Counted from the first letter of the stretch, positions 30,101 through 38,104 are shown. The stretch: DNA of 55,400 nucleotides from Bacteroidales bacterium (GCA_016342645.1 JAEINX010000010.1:1-55400), one strand, 5' to 3'. Program-made: numbers and translations. The notes: generated from the sequence alone by a model not told the origin.

Positions 30101-30502
30101 CAAAGCCTGTGATTCAGGTATTCCATCAGCTTCATCGTCGATGGCTACACCTAAATTAATGCCGGAGACAATAGTATGAAATGCACCGTTATTCCCGGAT
30201 AAGGTTGGATAACCGGGTGTTACTACATCATCGGGTGCATCACCCCAGTCGTATAATTCAAAAGCAACTTCCGGGTACATATTATTAATAAAATAACTTT
30301 TAGCTTCACTATTAGTAATTGTCGTGGTGAAAAGTCCACATAAAATTTCATTATAGGAAAGCGTTTTTGAATTCAGGGAATTTTCCCAGCAGATGTTTTT
30401 GCCAACAATTTTGGCATCATCATTTTCCACTTGTTCTGCTAATACATTTGTAATAACAAAAAGAAGCAGAAATAATACACTTGTAAATTTTAGTTTTTTC
30501 AT
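24134..30502 (-). CDS. Giant multidomain secreted protein with T9SS type A sorting domain
   Basis: 2122 residues. Order: signal peptide (1-22); GEVED domain (83-246); TolB/PD40-like beta-propeller blades (250-490, repeats of TWSPDGSQIAY type); an alpha/alpha-toroid region resembling prenyltransferase/squalene-cyclase folds (497-880, QQNADGSWG and EQNSNGSWP motifs); CARDB-like domain (886-985); GEVED 2 (990-1153); a 200-residue domain (1160-1365; I believe DUF7901); GEVED 3 (1371-1530); a second copy of that domain (1535-1738); two 70-residue GYxFVS modules (1747-1818, 1833-1904); a beta domain (1915-2033); T9SS type A domain (2044-2122, LSIYPNPSEG to VKKIVIR). It should be exported by T9SS and surface-attached or released. 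GEVED and CARDB domains suggest adhesion; no catalytic residues are evident. It has its own promoter and terminator. Confidence 0.92.
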   Translation of the reverse strand: MKKLKFTSVLFLLLFVITNVLAEQVENDDAKIVGKNICWENSLNSKTLSYNEILCGLFTTTITNSEAKSYFINNMYPEVAFELYDWGDAPDDVVTPGYPTLSGNNGAFHTIVSGINLGVAIDDEADGIPESQALGDDNTGIDDEDGVIFTSVIIPGGTATIAVTASTNGNLNAWIDFNGNGNWSDPFEQIFVDRPLVPGLNNLSFNVPSGEFSGISFARFRFSTEFGIWFGGHASDGEVEDYEVIIEPQAEAFGKLIYHKTDPGQLGIYVSEGDGTDETQLTDHGWYGEGSPISEKIAFGEFYNDGIWTVGRFGGQEQLTNFGNSPTWSPTANQIAFFDCQEIGTDRRIYVMDSDDPSTATQISNTPGSFPKWSPLSDEILFYGEGGNGIWIINSDGSGEAQLTTFGTYPTWSPDGSQIAYTGTDGCIWIMDSDATNPTKLTTELGMLADWRPNGEQIAFEHTTTGGIWVIDIDGSNEIQINTDGHAPCWLLMTPGAIISGKQWLALQQNADGSWGNCCANYICSIAKTGLAVLKLETNAIEAGYYPIDPTYVFYQNVRDGLDYIMANAHIINIAPQTHGNPDSDGDGLGVYFVSPAGTCGSSHTRETYETSIVAMAIAASTYPDTIVDVVGSPVYGWTYSEVLDDVVDYMAWAQTDAGVGRGGWNYVQQDCNNPSGDPYQDNRSDQSNSGYASLGLAYAEAPPPYGFGLPLASPIIVPNFVRTELNIWVTNIQNPVDGDPDDGGSHYESNGDMMGTNILRTGNMIQQMAWLGDVVTTPRVQAALDYMEVHWYDIGEPGWRGPGMSPTSGYHAMYTAMKGLEALGIHYVDWPANTIDWYLDFRNTLVAEQNSNGSWPSSWWDDGEQILSTEWALLTLQAVVIPPPELPDLIVTEKYEEWVDEPYYRVHYEVLNGGNIIAPASIVGLEIDGVFIDTMWIPALPPAASHTDYFDTLIIHSFGSDTIIVCADYYDDILELNEANNCNLNTLPSFDFGDAPDDPTMPGYPTLLANNGAVHQILRGYYLGNSIDQEFDGQPTFLADGDDYDGNNDEQGVALPSSISSAIAVTIPVTASGPGYLNAWIDYDINGDWNGPNEQIFTDEPLIAGINMLTFNVPAGINPGFTFARFRFSSITGLTYEGLAPDGEVEDYDLEITEAPVSKMHFPQWPDLNTTGVDVYCMGDVLLADDFRCTETGYITDITIWGSWLNDIVPSKEEMPNIKLTLWSDNPNGPNNYSEPKDLLWERSFIPEEYMMFNYAPVPDGEWFYWPHIQQAVFPGDWTVYELDFTVPEPEAFIQDSSTIYWLGVNVYPQGGTDYVFGWKSSLDHFNDFAVWQTGPPVWNMLCYPMEHPLADTCMDLSFNISGYPNPSEEYDWGDAPDEPYPTLQTSNGAHHKQDGYTFLGQFIDTEFDGQPDIFAMGDDINNIDDEDGVKLTSSLIPGQIANIDFISNGNCLLNGWIDFNNNGSWADPSDHVFINVPLIPGLNPLIFNVPTSALKGDAYARFRVNQNGGIGYDGFGFEGEVEDYKFFINDTIPNIKIGNLQFPDPNGWDINMTTPAKLGDDWICIEDGPINGFHFWVSWLNDIIPDEFENVIEHFEISIYSDIPAEQSPTGYSMPGDILWNRNFVPGEFSYHPAFDNIQGWFNPYSGNHDPMNHQACYRIDIEGVEDPFIQEEGTIYWLVINSSLTSDDFKLGWKTSIEHWNDNAVYCDQVGTIDWYELYDPVTQDILDLAFVLTGTPSGGYPLNVGYQFVSTRLIPYSPDMLSVLSNNLPNIDFIRNTAGLMLRKIGPVWVNNIGDWITTEGYLFKMNYDDELFILGDIIDPQTPIDLVTGYQIISYLPGQPMSTSDVFAGVLPNLEFVRNSDGLMFRKIGPIWVNGIGNMNPGEGYLVKMISDDQLIYPVASDNVSGYKTEIPDHYKVINGNPYDPVWTIYFEANGLVAGDEIAVYDGEKLVGAGVVNSEEILTNSIPVFGNVFESGNTPIFKLWDMSENKEFILTEYSYLNPYGNAYTSNVFPDEDGNYSMLNFSITGISDEISNKPLLSIYPNPSEGIFNILIEGISGDLQMKVIGLRGNEYRFYEFEGIKSITKKQLDLKGLPAGVYFINFSGKNFTQVKKIVIR

Positions 30503-30657
30503 ACTTTCTAAATTTTTAATGAATAATTATATTTATATTTATTGATGACATGTGTTTTTATTATTTTGTATTTAAAATTGTTGGGATAAATAAACATTAT
30601 ATAATATTGATAAATAATCCATTTTTTTATTCATACATACTTTTTCCATTATCAGTA

Positions 30658-30688
30658 CAAAAATAAAGTTATATGAAGCGTGAATCAA
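30658..30688 (-). promoter_or_regulatory. Promoter of the giant T9SS gene (TTG-N20-TATTTTTG)
   Basis: On the coding strand TTG (30688-30686) is followed after exactly 20 bases by TATTTTTG (30665-30658). The start codon is about 155 bases downstream, leaving a long leader. Confidence 0.65.
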
Positions 30689-30990
30689 GTATGATTTAGA
30701 ATTAGGAAGGTTTGAAGTGATAAGCGGTAGAATTTTTCAATTATTTGAAACAAAAATTAACCTTCTGATAACAAGAAAAAGATTACTTTCAACCTTTTTA
30801 TGCATAGTAATACACATGCTTGTCAGGATTTTTTTAGAAATATCAGGTACAAATCCTGAGAAAACAGCTTAACAAAAAAGTTTATACGGGTGTTGGCTAT
30901 GATAAAACCGATTGCTCCGGATTTTCAATCTGAAATTATCGGTTGAGTCAATATGCTAAATGTTTCAAACGAGATATTTGGGTTACCCGA
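30689..30990. other. Intergenic, no gene seen
   Basis: Sequence between the giant-gene promoter and the DUF6599 gene. It is slightly richer in G+C than other gaps and contains short inverted strings (for example AAACCGATT near 30905 and AATTATCGGTT near 30935), but no reading frame or clear terminator. Confidence 0.35.
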
Positions 30991-31872
30991 TTAGAATCCG
31001 AACATTTCTAAAACCTCTTTGCAGGATTCGGGTGAAGTGCTTTCGAACAATCTGATAGTTTTACTATTAATTTTCTTAACACCAAATTTTTTAGTCGGTT
31101 TTTCAATTAAAATGATATTATTTTCAATATCCTTAATATCGAAGTTTTTTAAAAGGAATTGGTCCTGGTCAGATTTTTCCCGGAAAATGATTTCCGCAAA
31201 ATAGATTTTACAATTATTACTTTTAAAAGGTAAATAGTAAATTGTATAATCATCAAAATCTTCAAAAAGGCCAATCCATTTTGAAATTCCGTTTTGTAAT
31301 CCGAGCCTTCCTTTTATTAGTTTACTATCATTTAGGCTTAAATAATTTTTATTACAATTTTGAAAAACCGGCAATTTAAATTCACTTGCTTTTACTTTTT
31401 CAAGGATTTTTTTTCCGGTTTCAAGGCAGGCTGCATTTGCTTTATCTGATCCTTTTTCGTTGGTAATTGAAATATAAATAGGGCCTTTTGCTGACTGATA
31501 TTGATAATTATTCTGACAATCGGGACAGATTAAAGTATCAGAAAAAAGGCAATGAAATTTCTTAATGCTGTAAATTCCAAAAGCTGATTCCTGATCGCCC
31601 ATTAGATATATTTCGGCTTTTATAATTTGATCATCTAATTTAAACTCCTGAACTCGTAATCCTTTAAATCCATATTCGAGATAAATATCGGCTCCACCAT
31701 TCATGTAACCCCAAAGCGAATTACCGTTAAATGTCTCGTTTCGGATTATTTCACCATTTTTTAAATCAGATTCTGTAAGCTCAGGAATATTGTTATTATC
31801 CTGTCCAATTGCTGAAAGCATGCAAAAAAACAAACAAAACAGAATAAATTTAATTATATAAAATTTTGCCAT
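30991..31872 (-). CDS. DUF6599-like secreted protein
   Basis: 293 residues with a signal peptide ending near SAIGQ. The segment SLWGYMNGGADIYLEYGFKGLRVQEFK matches the YINGGAELYLEYGF-type core of DUF6599 proteins. Four Cys residues (near 110, 118, 121 and 150) might form disulfides. Function unknown. The next gene downstream, 46 bases away on the same strand, is a DUF362 protein with a Tat signal that lies upstream in transcription order, so 33094 to 30991 may be one operon. Confidence 0.75.
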   Translation of the reverse strand: MAKFYIIKFILFCLFFCMLSAIGQDNNNIPELTESDLKNGEIIRNETFNGNSLWGYMNGGADIYLEYGFKGLRVQEFKLDDQIIKAEIYLMGDQESAFGIYSIKKFHCLFSDTLICPDCQNNYQYQSAKGPIYISITNEKGSDKANAACLETGKKILEKVKASEFKLPVFQNCNKNYLSLNDSKLIKGRLGLQNGISKWIGLFEDFDDYTIYYLPFKSNNCKIYFAEIIFREKSDQDQFLLKNFDIKDIENNIILIEKPTKKFGVKKINSKTIRLFESTSPESCKEVLEMFGF

Positions 31873-31918
31873 TCTGTTTTTAAAAAGCTTTTTATTTGTT
31901 AAAAAATAAGTTTATCTA

Positions 31919-33094
31919 TTAAATATTTATCTTATTAAGTTTTATTTTTTCCTTATCTGCAATACCCAATCCGAGGTCATGAGCAATATCTAAAAATTTT
32001 CTGCCTTTAGGAGATTCTTCTTCCTGTACACCTTCGGCAATTCTCTTCTTAATCATAATTTCGTAACCTATTCTATCGACAGCTACCGGATCAGAGCCGA
32101 TAAGAATAGTGTTAAAGTTGGTGATAAACTGAGGGTTAGCACCGGGTCCTCCATCAAAACAACCTTTAATTCCGTCAACAATGTTTAGAACAACCTTGTC
32201 GCGAAGTGGTGGAAAAACACAAACTTCGGCACAAGTCTCCGACCAAAGTGGTTTATGTAATCTGCCCGTATTAGTAATTGCACCATAAGCCAGATTTTTT
32301 AGACAAAGACTAACAGTAGGCCCAGCATTTTTTAAAATGGGTACGTTGATGATTTTATCAACTTCTTCGGTACAGATTTTTGAAAAATATGATTCTTTGC
32401 CATTGTTAACCATATAAGGCAAAGTGTAAGCATCATATTCTTCTTCACAATCGGCCCAATAATACCAATTTTTATCAATCATTTTTTCGCCGTAAAGAAT
32501 GCCATCTTTATCGAAAAAACTACCATCGGCATCTTGTTGCTCAGTTCCCCTGATTTTTATTCCCGGATAATTTTCTTTAGTAAAACCTGTTTCGTGCAAC
32601 TGCATTTCACGCCTGTCCCAAATCACCAAATTATCTCGCGGAATTCCTGCTTCCTCCAATTGTTTAACAATTGATTTTGTAACAGCATGGCTGGTAGAAA
32701 GCGTTTTCCCTGCTACGGGATTAACTTTCAGTCCAATTCGTTCAGTTGGCGAAACAAATTGTAACCATGCTTCCTTAAGCGTAGCTGCACCTGTCAGGCT
32801 TAACATGCCATCTTTTATCATTTCGTAAGCTACTTTTTCAACCGGAGCATTATCAACAAAACAGTCTTCGCTTACAATCTGTACAACTTCTCCGGGATAT
32901 TTTCCGGGCATTGATGTTTTTGTCCGCGGATATTTCATCGCATCAGCAATGTTTGTAGCGGTTTTCATTTTTTCTTTTTTATCTTGAGCAGTAGCCTTTT
33001 TAAGAACTAATGGTGACATTATTGTTGCACCTAATCCACCAATTGCAGCTATTCTGAAAAAGTTACGCCTTCCGAGTTTATTTTGTTCTTTCAT
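31919..33094 (-). CDS. DUF362 protein with Tat signal
   Basis: 391 residues. The N-terminus GRRNFFRIAAIGGLGATIM is a twin-arginine signal, so the protein is probably folded, perhaps with a cofactor, before export. The body carries DUF362 features: VSEDCFVDNAPVEK, the INVPILKNAGPTVSLCLKNLAYG segment, and ILIGSDPVAVDRIGYEIM. Many DUF362 proteins bind iron-sulfur clusters through a CxxC array, but no such array is evident here; single Cys residues occur near 77 and 213. Function unknown; lies between a serine hydrolase and the DUF6599 protein. Confidence 0.85.
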   Translation of the reverse strand: MKEQNKLGRRNFFRIAAIGGLGATIMSPLVLKKATAQDKKEKMKTATNIADAMKYPRTKTSMPGKYPGEVVQIVSEDCFVDNAPVEKVAYEMIKDGMLSLTGAATLKEAWLQFVSPTERIGLKVNPVAGKTLSTSHAVTKSIVKQLEEAGIPRDNLVIWDRREMQLHETGFTKENYPGIKIRGTEQQDADGSFFDKDGILYGEKMIDKNWYYWADCEEEYDAYTLPYMVNNGKESYFSKICTEEVDKIINVPILKNAGPTVSLCLKNLAYGAITNTGRLHKPLWSETCAEVCVFPPLRDKVVLNIVDGIKGCFDGGPGANPQFITNFNTILIGSDPVAVDRIGYEIMIKKRIAEGVQEEESPKGRKFLDIAHDLGLGIADKEKIKLNKINI

Positions 33095-33180
33095 TTTTTA
33101 TTGTTTTTGTGATAATACAATTTTTAAAATGTAAACATACAGACTATTATTTATCAATTCGCCACCTCTACTAAAAGCGT

Positions 33181-34407
33181 TTATTTTGGTTTTCCCGGAT
33201 AACCTAAAAATGACCTTGCAGCCCATCCGGCTTCATACATTGCCATAAAACATTTGGTAAATGATTCAAGACCATCAGTCAAATCCCAAGTTGGAAGCAT
33301 AACAATAACCGAAACATCGTGCGCAGGATCATAAACCATTAATGATAAATAACCGTCAATTGCACCATTATGACCCATCCCAAGATTCTCAACATGAATA
33401 CAACCGAGAGAATAGCCATCATTTGCTGCAGAAACATCATTTTGCATCAATTCAACACTTTCAGGAGTCAATACATTTTCTCCTTTCATTAGTGAACGAA
33501 TATAGGTATTCAGGTCTATCATGCTTCCATAACCGTTTCCTTCGGCTACGTGTGCACTCATATTATCTAAACAATTGATTTCAACCTCACCTGATTCGTA
33601 AATAATACTGCAACAAAAAGGAAGCGACATTTCATTGTCTTCAGCTATATATGGGAAATCTAAATCTAAAGGTACCGCTGTAGATGAGCCATAGATATAA
33701 TCTTTTAAATAATCATTATATGTTTTTGCTTCTCCACTATGAAATGAATAAACCCGCGCAATGATTTCTCCCAGAATTGTATATCCGGTATTACTATAAT
33801 GATATCCTGTACCGGGTTCAAAATAAGAAAGATTGTGAATCATGTCTTGTTCTACCAACTCTTCAGCAGTAAATTGATGATTTGGGTCAATTGTTTCTTT
33901 ATATTCTACATAACTTTTACCATCGCAATCTGGAACGGTGTCATTATCAACGTCATAAACACCTGCTGCATGTTGAAGCAATTGTTCAATAGTAATGTCG
34001 TTTTTATAAGGAATATTCCATTGATCTGCTGCCGAAACATAAGGGATTTCACTTTCTGGGATAGTGTCAATTATTTTTGCTTTATAATCCAGCCAGCCAT
34101 CTTCAAACATATTCAATATTGCTGTTGCAGTAAAGTTTTTTGTATTACTTGCAAATCGGAATTTTGTTTCCGGATAAATAAATTCTTCACCATAAGCAGC
34201 AGAGCTGATAAAATATCCGGCTTCTGAGTTTTGAATTAATAAATTTAGCGTTGGTATTTCTTTATTTAGAGAAACTTCAAGCGAAACTCTAACAGAATCC
34301 ACAACTTCATATAATTGTTCAACAATGCTTGGGTCATCTTTATCTTTCTTGCAATTTTGAAATAGAACTGCAATTATTATTAGGACTAAAAAAAACGATT
34401 TTTTCAT
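33181..34407 (-). CDS. Serine hydrolase lipoprotein, beta-lactamase/D-Ala-D-Ala carboxypeptidase-like (S12)
   Basis: 408 residues with a lipobox at FQNC (Cys19), so probably an envelope lipoprotein. Catalytic motifs are S87-N-T-K90 (SxxK), Y204-S-N206 and H346-N-G348. The YHYSNTGYTILGEII segment is typical of PF00144. It is only distantly like the hydrolase at 2673-3917. It lies upstream of the DUF362 and DUF6599 genes on the same strand with gaps of 86 and 46 bases, which suggests joint transcription. CAAATTTA (34452-34459) may be its -7 box. Substrate unknown. Confidence 0.85.
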   Translation of the reverse strand: MKKSFFLVLIIIAVLFQNCKKDKDDPSIVEQLYEVVDSVRVSLEVSLNKEIPTLNLLIQNSEAGYFISSAAYGEEFIYPETKFRFASNTKNFTATAILNMFEDGWLDYKAKIIDTIPESEIPYVSAADQWNIPYKNDITIEQLLQHAAGVYDVDNDTVPDCDGKSYVEYKETIDPNHQFTAEELVEQDMIHNLSYFEPGTGYHYSNTGYTILGEIIARVYSFHSGEAKTYNDYLKDYIYGSSTAVPLDLDFPYIAEDNEMSLPFCCSIIYESGEVEINCLDNMSAHVAEGNGYGSMIDLNTYIRSLMKGENVLTPESVELMQNDVSAANDGYSLGCIHVENLGMGHNGAIDGYLSLMVYDPAHDVSVIVMLPTWDLTDGLESFTKCFMAMYEAGWAARSFLGYPGKPK

Positions 34408-34547
34408 AAATTCTTGCTTTTAAGGTTTTTAAAATTATTAAAAATAATTTTCAAATTTATAAAAAAAAATGATTAAGTCGCTATTTATTTATTAAATAAA
34501 CTATCGTTGATGAGTAAAGTTTATTAAATAGTGATTTTAAAATTTTA

Positions 34548-34555
34548 TACTTTTG
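34548..34555 (+). promoter_or_regulatory. -7 box of the cysteate synthase gene, decides the start codon
   Basis: TACTTTTG fits TAnnTTTG. A possible TTG start at 34553 lies inside this box and cannot be transcribed from it, so translation should begin at the ATG 34574. The -33 region has no clear TTG. Confidence 0.55.
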
Positions 34556-34573
34556 CAGCAAATTTATTTCAAT

Positions 34574-35869
34574 ATGACTGTAAAAGAAATCAATAAAAAA
34601 TATTTACTAAAATCAATTAAAAGCGGGAAAACTTTTAAAGATAGCGGTTGGATGCTTGATGCTCCGGATGAAGAAATTCCTACTTTGATTCAAGCGGTTT
34701 ACAATAAAAAACAAATTGAAGTTAAGAATGATTCTTTTGGTATTTATAAATTTGAAGATTGGCTTCCGATTTGTAAAAAGTTAAACGGTTCATCAGCACC
34801 GGTTACTTATAAAAGTAAAGGCCTTGCAAAAAAATTTGGATTAACAAATTTATATATAACTTTTAGTGGTTATTGGCCTGAAAAAAATGCCTTAATGAAA
34901 ACTTGTTCATTTAAAGAGACCGAAGCTTACTCTGTTTGTGCAAGGATGAATAATCATCAGGAAAAAGTATTGGTTGTTGCTTCGGCCGGAAATACGGCAA
35001 GAGCTTTTGCAAGAGTATGCTCGGATAATAATATTCCTTTATTGCTTTGTGTACCTGAAGATAATATTAATGAACTATGGTTTGATGAACCAATTAACGA
35101 CAGTGTAAAATTAATTGTCAGTCGATCGGGTAGCGATTATTTCGATGCAATACATTTGTCGAATCTTGCATGTAAATTAGATAATTACTTCCCTGAAGGA
35201 GGAGCTAAAAACGTAGCTCGCCGCGATGGAATGGGAACTACAGTTTTGTCTGCTGTCACAACAATCGGTAAAATACCAGAGTATTATTTTCAAGCTGTCG
35301 GAAGTGGAACAGGTGCAATTTCTGCTTTGGAAGCCAACCAAAGATTGATTGAAGATGGGCGTTTCGGAAATACTAAAATGAAATTAATGGTTTCACAAAA
35401 TCGGCCTTTTGTACCACTTTATGATGCATGGAAAATAAAATCGCGAGAACTTCTTCCTTTTGATGATAATGAAGCCAGAAAACAAGTAGAAGAAATTTCT
35501 GCAAAGGTCCTTTCTAATCGAAAACCTCCTTATTCAATATTCGGTGGATTATTTGATGCACTAATGGAAAGTAATGGAGAAGTTCTGACTTCAAGCAATG
35601 AGGAGGCTCAAATAGCTGCTAATATTTTTGAAGAATCAGAAGGGATTGATATTCACCCTGCTGCTGCAATAGCTACTGCAACTTTAATCAATGCTGTTGA
35701 AGAAAAAAAGATTGATAAAAATGCTCTAATTATGTTAAATATTACAGGTGGTGGTGAAAAAAGATTTATGAAAGACAGGAATTTGTTTTATCTTAAACCA
35801 ATATTGGTTTTTGATATTGACCCTGATTTAGAAGAAATAAAAGAAAAATTAGAAGGGCTTTTTAAATAA
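34574..35869 (+). CDS. Cysteate synthase (PLP-dependent, threonine-synthase relative)
   Basis: 431 residues. The sequence resembles archaeal cysteate synthase (O-phosphoserine plus sulfite gives L-cysteate plus phosphate) far more than threonine synthase: VTYKSKGLAKKFGLTNLYI, SGYWPEKNALMKTCSFKETEAYS with PLP Lys114, VVASAGNTARAFA, FPEGGAKNVARRDGMGTT, YYFQAVGSGTGAIS and RKPPYSIFGGL, all from memory of that family. In Bacteroidota cysteate feeds capnine and other sulfonolipids of the outer membrane, so this role is inferred; no acyltransferase partner is next to it. Generic annotation would call it threonine synthase or pyridoxal-phosphate dependent enzyme. It is monocistronic, with a weak hairpin (35869-35893) after the stop. 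Confidence 0.85.
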   Translation: MTVKEINKKYLLKSIKSGKTFKDSGWMLDAPDEEIPTLIQAVYNKKQIEVKNDSFGIYKFEDWLPICKKLNGSSAPVTYKSKGLAKKFGLTNLYITFSGYWPEKNALMKTCSFKETEAYSVCARMNNHQEKVLVVASAGNTARAFARVCSDNNIPLLLCVPEDNINELWFDEPINDSVKLIVSRSGSDYFDAIHLSNLACKLDNYFPEGGAKNVARRDGMGTTVLSAVTTIGKIPEYYFQAVGSGTGAISALEANQRLIEDGRFGNTKMKLMVSQNRPFVPLYDAWKIKSRELLPFDDNEARKQVEEISAKVLSNRKPPYSIFGGLFDALMESNGEVLTSSNEEAQIAANIFEESEGIDIHPAAAIATATLINAVEEKKIDKNALIMLNITGGGEKRFMKDRNLFYLKPILVFDIDPDLEEIKEKLEGLFK

Positions 35870-35960
35870 ACATTGTAAGCATTAAACAATGTTACAAATT
35901 TTAGTACACTAAATCTTTAATCGATACTTAAAGAAACAAATTTCACTAATTATCGCTAAT

Positions 35961-36941
35961 TTATAACGATAAAACCCTCGCCATTTCGAGTAAAGGTTTA
36001 TTGATTTCCTGATGAAGTTTGGTAGCTTTTTCGAAAGGAGTAAAAACCACTTTATTATTCACTCTTCCTACCATAACTCCATGGTTTCCTTTAAGTAATG
36101 CTTTTACAGCATGATAACCGAGAGTACTTGCCAATACTCTGTCAAGACAAGATGGTGAGCCACCCCTTTGGACATGCCCGAGAATAGTAATTCTGGTTTT
36201 AAAATCAGGGCATTTTTCGTTAATAACTTTTGCAACTTCAAAAGCTCCACCTGAATCATCGCCTTCGGCTACAATAATAATTCCCGAAGTTTTATTTTTT
36301 CGCCAATCGTGGCGCAGTTTGCTTAAAAGGCTGTCAATATAAGTTTTCGATTCAGGAATTAAAATATCTTCAGCACCGACAGCTATACCACTTTGCAAAG
36401 CAATAAATCCTGCATCACGTCCCATAACTTCTATAATAAACAATCTGTTATGCGAATAAGCGGTATCTCTAATTTTATCAGCGGCTTCAACAACAGTATT
36501 TAGAGCTGTATCGAAACCAATTGTATAATCGCTTCCGTATAAATCATTATCAATAGTTCCGGGCATTCCAATAATCGGGAAATCAAATTCTTTGCTAAAA
36601 ATTTCAGCTCCCGTAAAAGTACCGTCACCTCCGATTGCAACAAGAGCATCTATTCCTACATTTTTCAAATTCTGAAATGCTTGTTGCCTGCCTTCAATTG
36701 TGAAAAACTTTTCACTCCTTGCTGTTTTCAAAATTGTACCGCCACGCTGAATGATATTTGAAACAGAAGAAGTTTCCATTTTGACAAAATCGCCTTTAAT
36801 CATCCCACTATAACCCTGCAATATTCCTATAACTTCGATATCGTTATTTATTCCAGTACGTACAACCGCTCGTATTGCGGCATTCATTCCGGGTGCATCG
36901 CCACCTGACGTAAAAACACCTATTTTCTTAATTTTTATCAT
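35961..36941 (-). CDS. pfkA: ATP-dependent 6-phosphofructokinase
   Basis: Phosphorylates fructose 6-phosphate, the committing step of glycolysis. 326 residues, with GGDAPGMNAAIRA (11-24), the ATP-site GGDGTFTGA (104-112), catalytic Asp131 in MPGTIDNDL, EVMGRDAG, and the C-terminal LGHVQRGGSPS. The Gly of GGDGT points to ATP rather than pyrophosphate as phosphate donor. Its ATG overlaps the stop of the upstream methyltransferase gene by four bases, so the two are translationally coupled. Gene order with the aldolase at 12161 is not conserved here. Confidence 0.96.
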   Translation of the reverse strand: MIKIKKIGVFTSGGDAPGMNAAIRAVVRTGINNDIEVIGILQGYSGMIKGDFVKMETSSVSNIIQRGGTILKTARSEKFFTIEGRQQAFQNLKNVGIDALVAIGGDGTFTGAEIFSKEFDFPIIGMPGTIDNDLYGSDYTIGFDTALNTVVEAADKIRDTAYSHNRLFIIEVMGRDAGFIALQSGIAVGAEDILIPESKTYIDSLLSKLRHDWRKNKTSGIIIVAEGDDSGGAFEVAKVINEKCPDFKTRITILGHVQRGGSPSCLDRVLASTLGYHAVKALLKGNHGVMVGRVNNKVVFTPFEKATKLHQEINKPLLEMARVLSL

Positions 36942-38104
36942 TTAATATTATATTTCTGTTTTTTGCTTCCTTCGTAAATATCAAAACGCAAATACCTGCA
37001 TTCAAGTTGACCGTTATAAAGGGCTATTCTTCTTGAAGGCCTTAAACCAATATATTTTAAAGCATTGAAGTCGGAGCTAATTAACCATGCCGAATAACCT
37101 GCATAATTCTTCTTCAAACTATCGCCGATTTTTTTATAGAGTTCGATTTGATCATTTACTTCCATACGCTCACCATAGGGTGGGTTTGTGATCATAATTC
37201 CCTTTGCTTTTGGCGGTGTTTGTTTTTCGATAGAATTATGAAAAAGAATAATATGGTTTTGAAGGTTTGCGGCTTTCAAATTCTGTCTTGCTATTTCAAT
37301 TGCTTTGTATGAGCGGTCAGAACCCACAATTTCGAACTTAAAATCACATTGTTTTGAAGTTTCATCCTCAGTAATTTTTTTCCATAATTTTTTATCAAAA
37401 TCATTCCATTTCTCGAAACCGAAGTGGCGGAAAATTCCCGGCGAAATATTATTTGCAATCATTGCTGCTTCAATCAATATCGTTCCCGAACCACACATAG
37501 GGTCAATGAAATTACAATCTTTCTCCCAGCCGCTTAAAAGTACCATCCCGGCTGCAAGTATTTCATTTATTGGAGCTTTATCGGTAAGAATTCTATAACC
37601 GCGTTTATATAAAGGATCACCTGAACTATCAATAGAGATGGTGCAATCATCTTTATAAATATGAATATTTATTCTAAGGTCAGGATTTTTGACATCAACC
37701 GAGGGTCGCTTCCCGAATTTCATACGAAATCTATCGGCAATGGCATCTTTAGCTTTCAGTGCCACGAATTTGGTGTGCAAAAAAACCGAACTGCCAACCG
37801 TTTCATCAATGGCGAATGTTCCGTTGAGATCAAGATATTGAGGCCAGTTGATTCTTTTTACATTGTTATAAAGCTCATCGGCACTATTTACTTTAAATTT
37901 TGCAATTGGTTTTAATACCCTTAAGGCTGTGCGGCAACAATAATTGGCGCGATACATAATTTCTTTGTCGCCCGTAAAACTGACTGCACGTTTTAATAAT
38001 TCAATATCATCGGCACCAATGGCCTTGAGTTCATCGGCAAGAACTTGCTCAAGCCCAAATAGTGTTTTCGCAAGTAATTGGTTATATTTTATGTTTTCTT
38101 CCAA
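36938..38104 (-). CDS. THUMP-domain RNA methyltransferase, RlmL/Trm11 type
   Basis: 388 residues: ferredoxin-like and THUMP domains (about 5-160), then a Rossmann methyltransferase domain (about 165-380) with FIDPMCGSGTILIEAA (SAM site) and the catalytic NPPYGERM, typical of N2-guanine methylation in 23S rRNA (RlmL) or tRNA. It lacks the RlmK part of E. coli RlmKL. pfkA starts within its stop codon. A possible -7 box (CAAAAATA, 38116-38123) is only 12 bases before the ATG. Confidence 0.9.
   Translation of the reverse strand: MEENIKYNQLLAKTLFGLEQVLADELKAIGADDIELLKRAVSFTGDKEIMYRANYCCRTALRVLKPIAKFKVNSADELYNNVKRINWPQYLDLNGTFAIDETVGSSVFLHTKFVALKAKDAIADRFRMKFGKRPSVDVKNPDLRINIHIYKDDCTISIDSSGDPLYKRGYRILTDKAPINEILAAGMVLLSGWEKDCNFIDPMCGSGTILIEAAMIANNISPGIFRHFGFEKWNDFDKKLWKKITEDETSKQCDFKFEIVGSDRSYKAIEIARQNLKAANLQNHIILFHNSIEKQTPPKAKGIMITNPPYGERMEVNDQIELYKKIGDSLKKNYAGYSAWLISSDFNALKYIGLRPSRRIALYNGQLECRYLRFDIYEGSKKQKYNIK

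Noticed and set aside
33799..34227. 142-residue plus-strand frame opposite the second serine hydrolase
   Set aside because: It lies wholly antisense to a gene with intact catalytic motifs, and its Cys/Phe/Ile-rich composition is that of a shadow frame.
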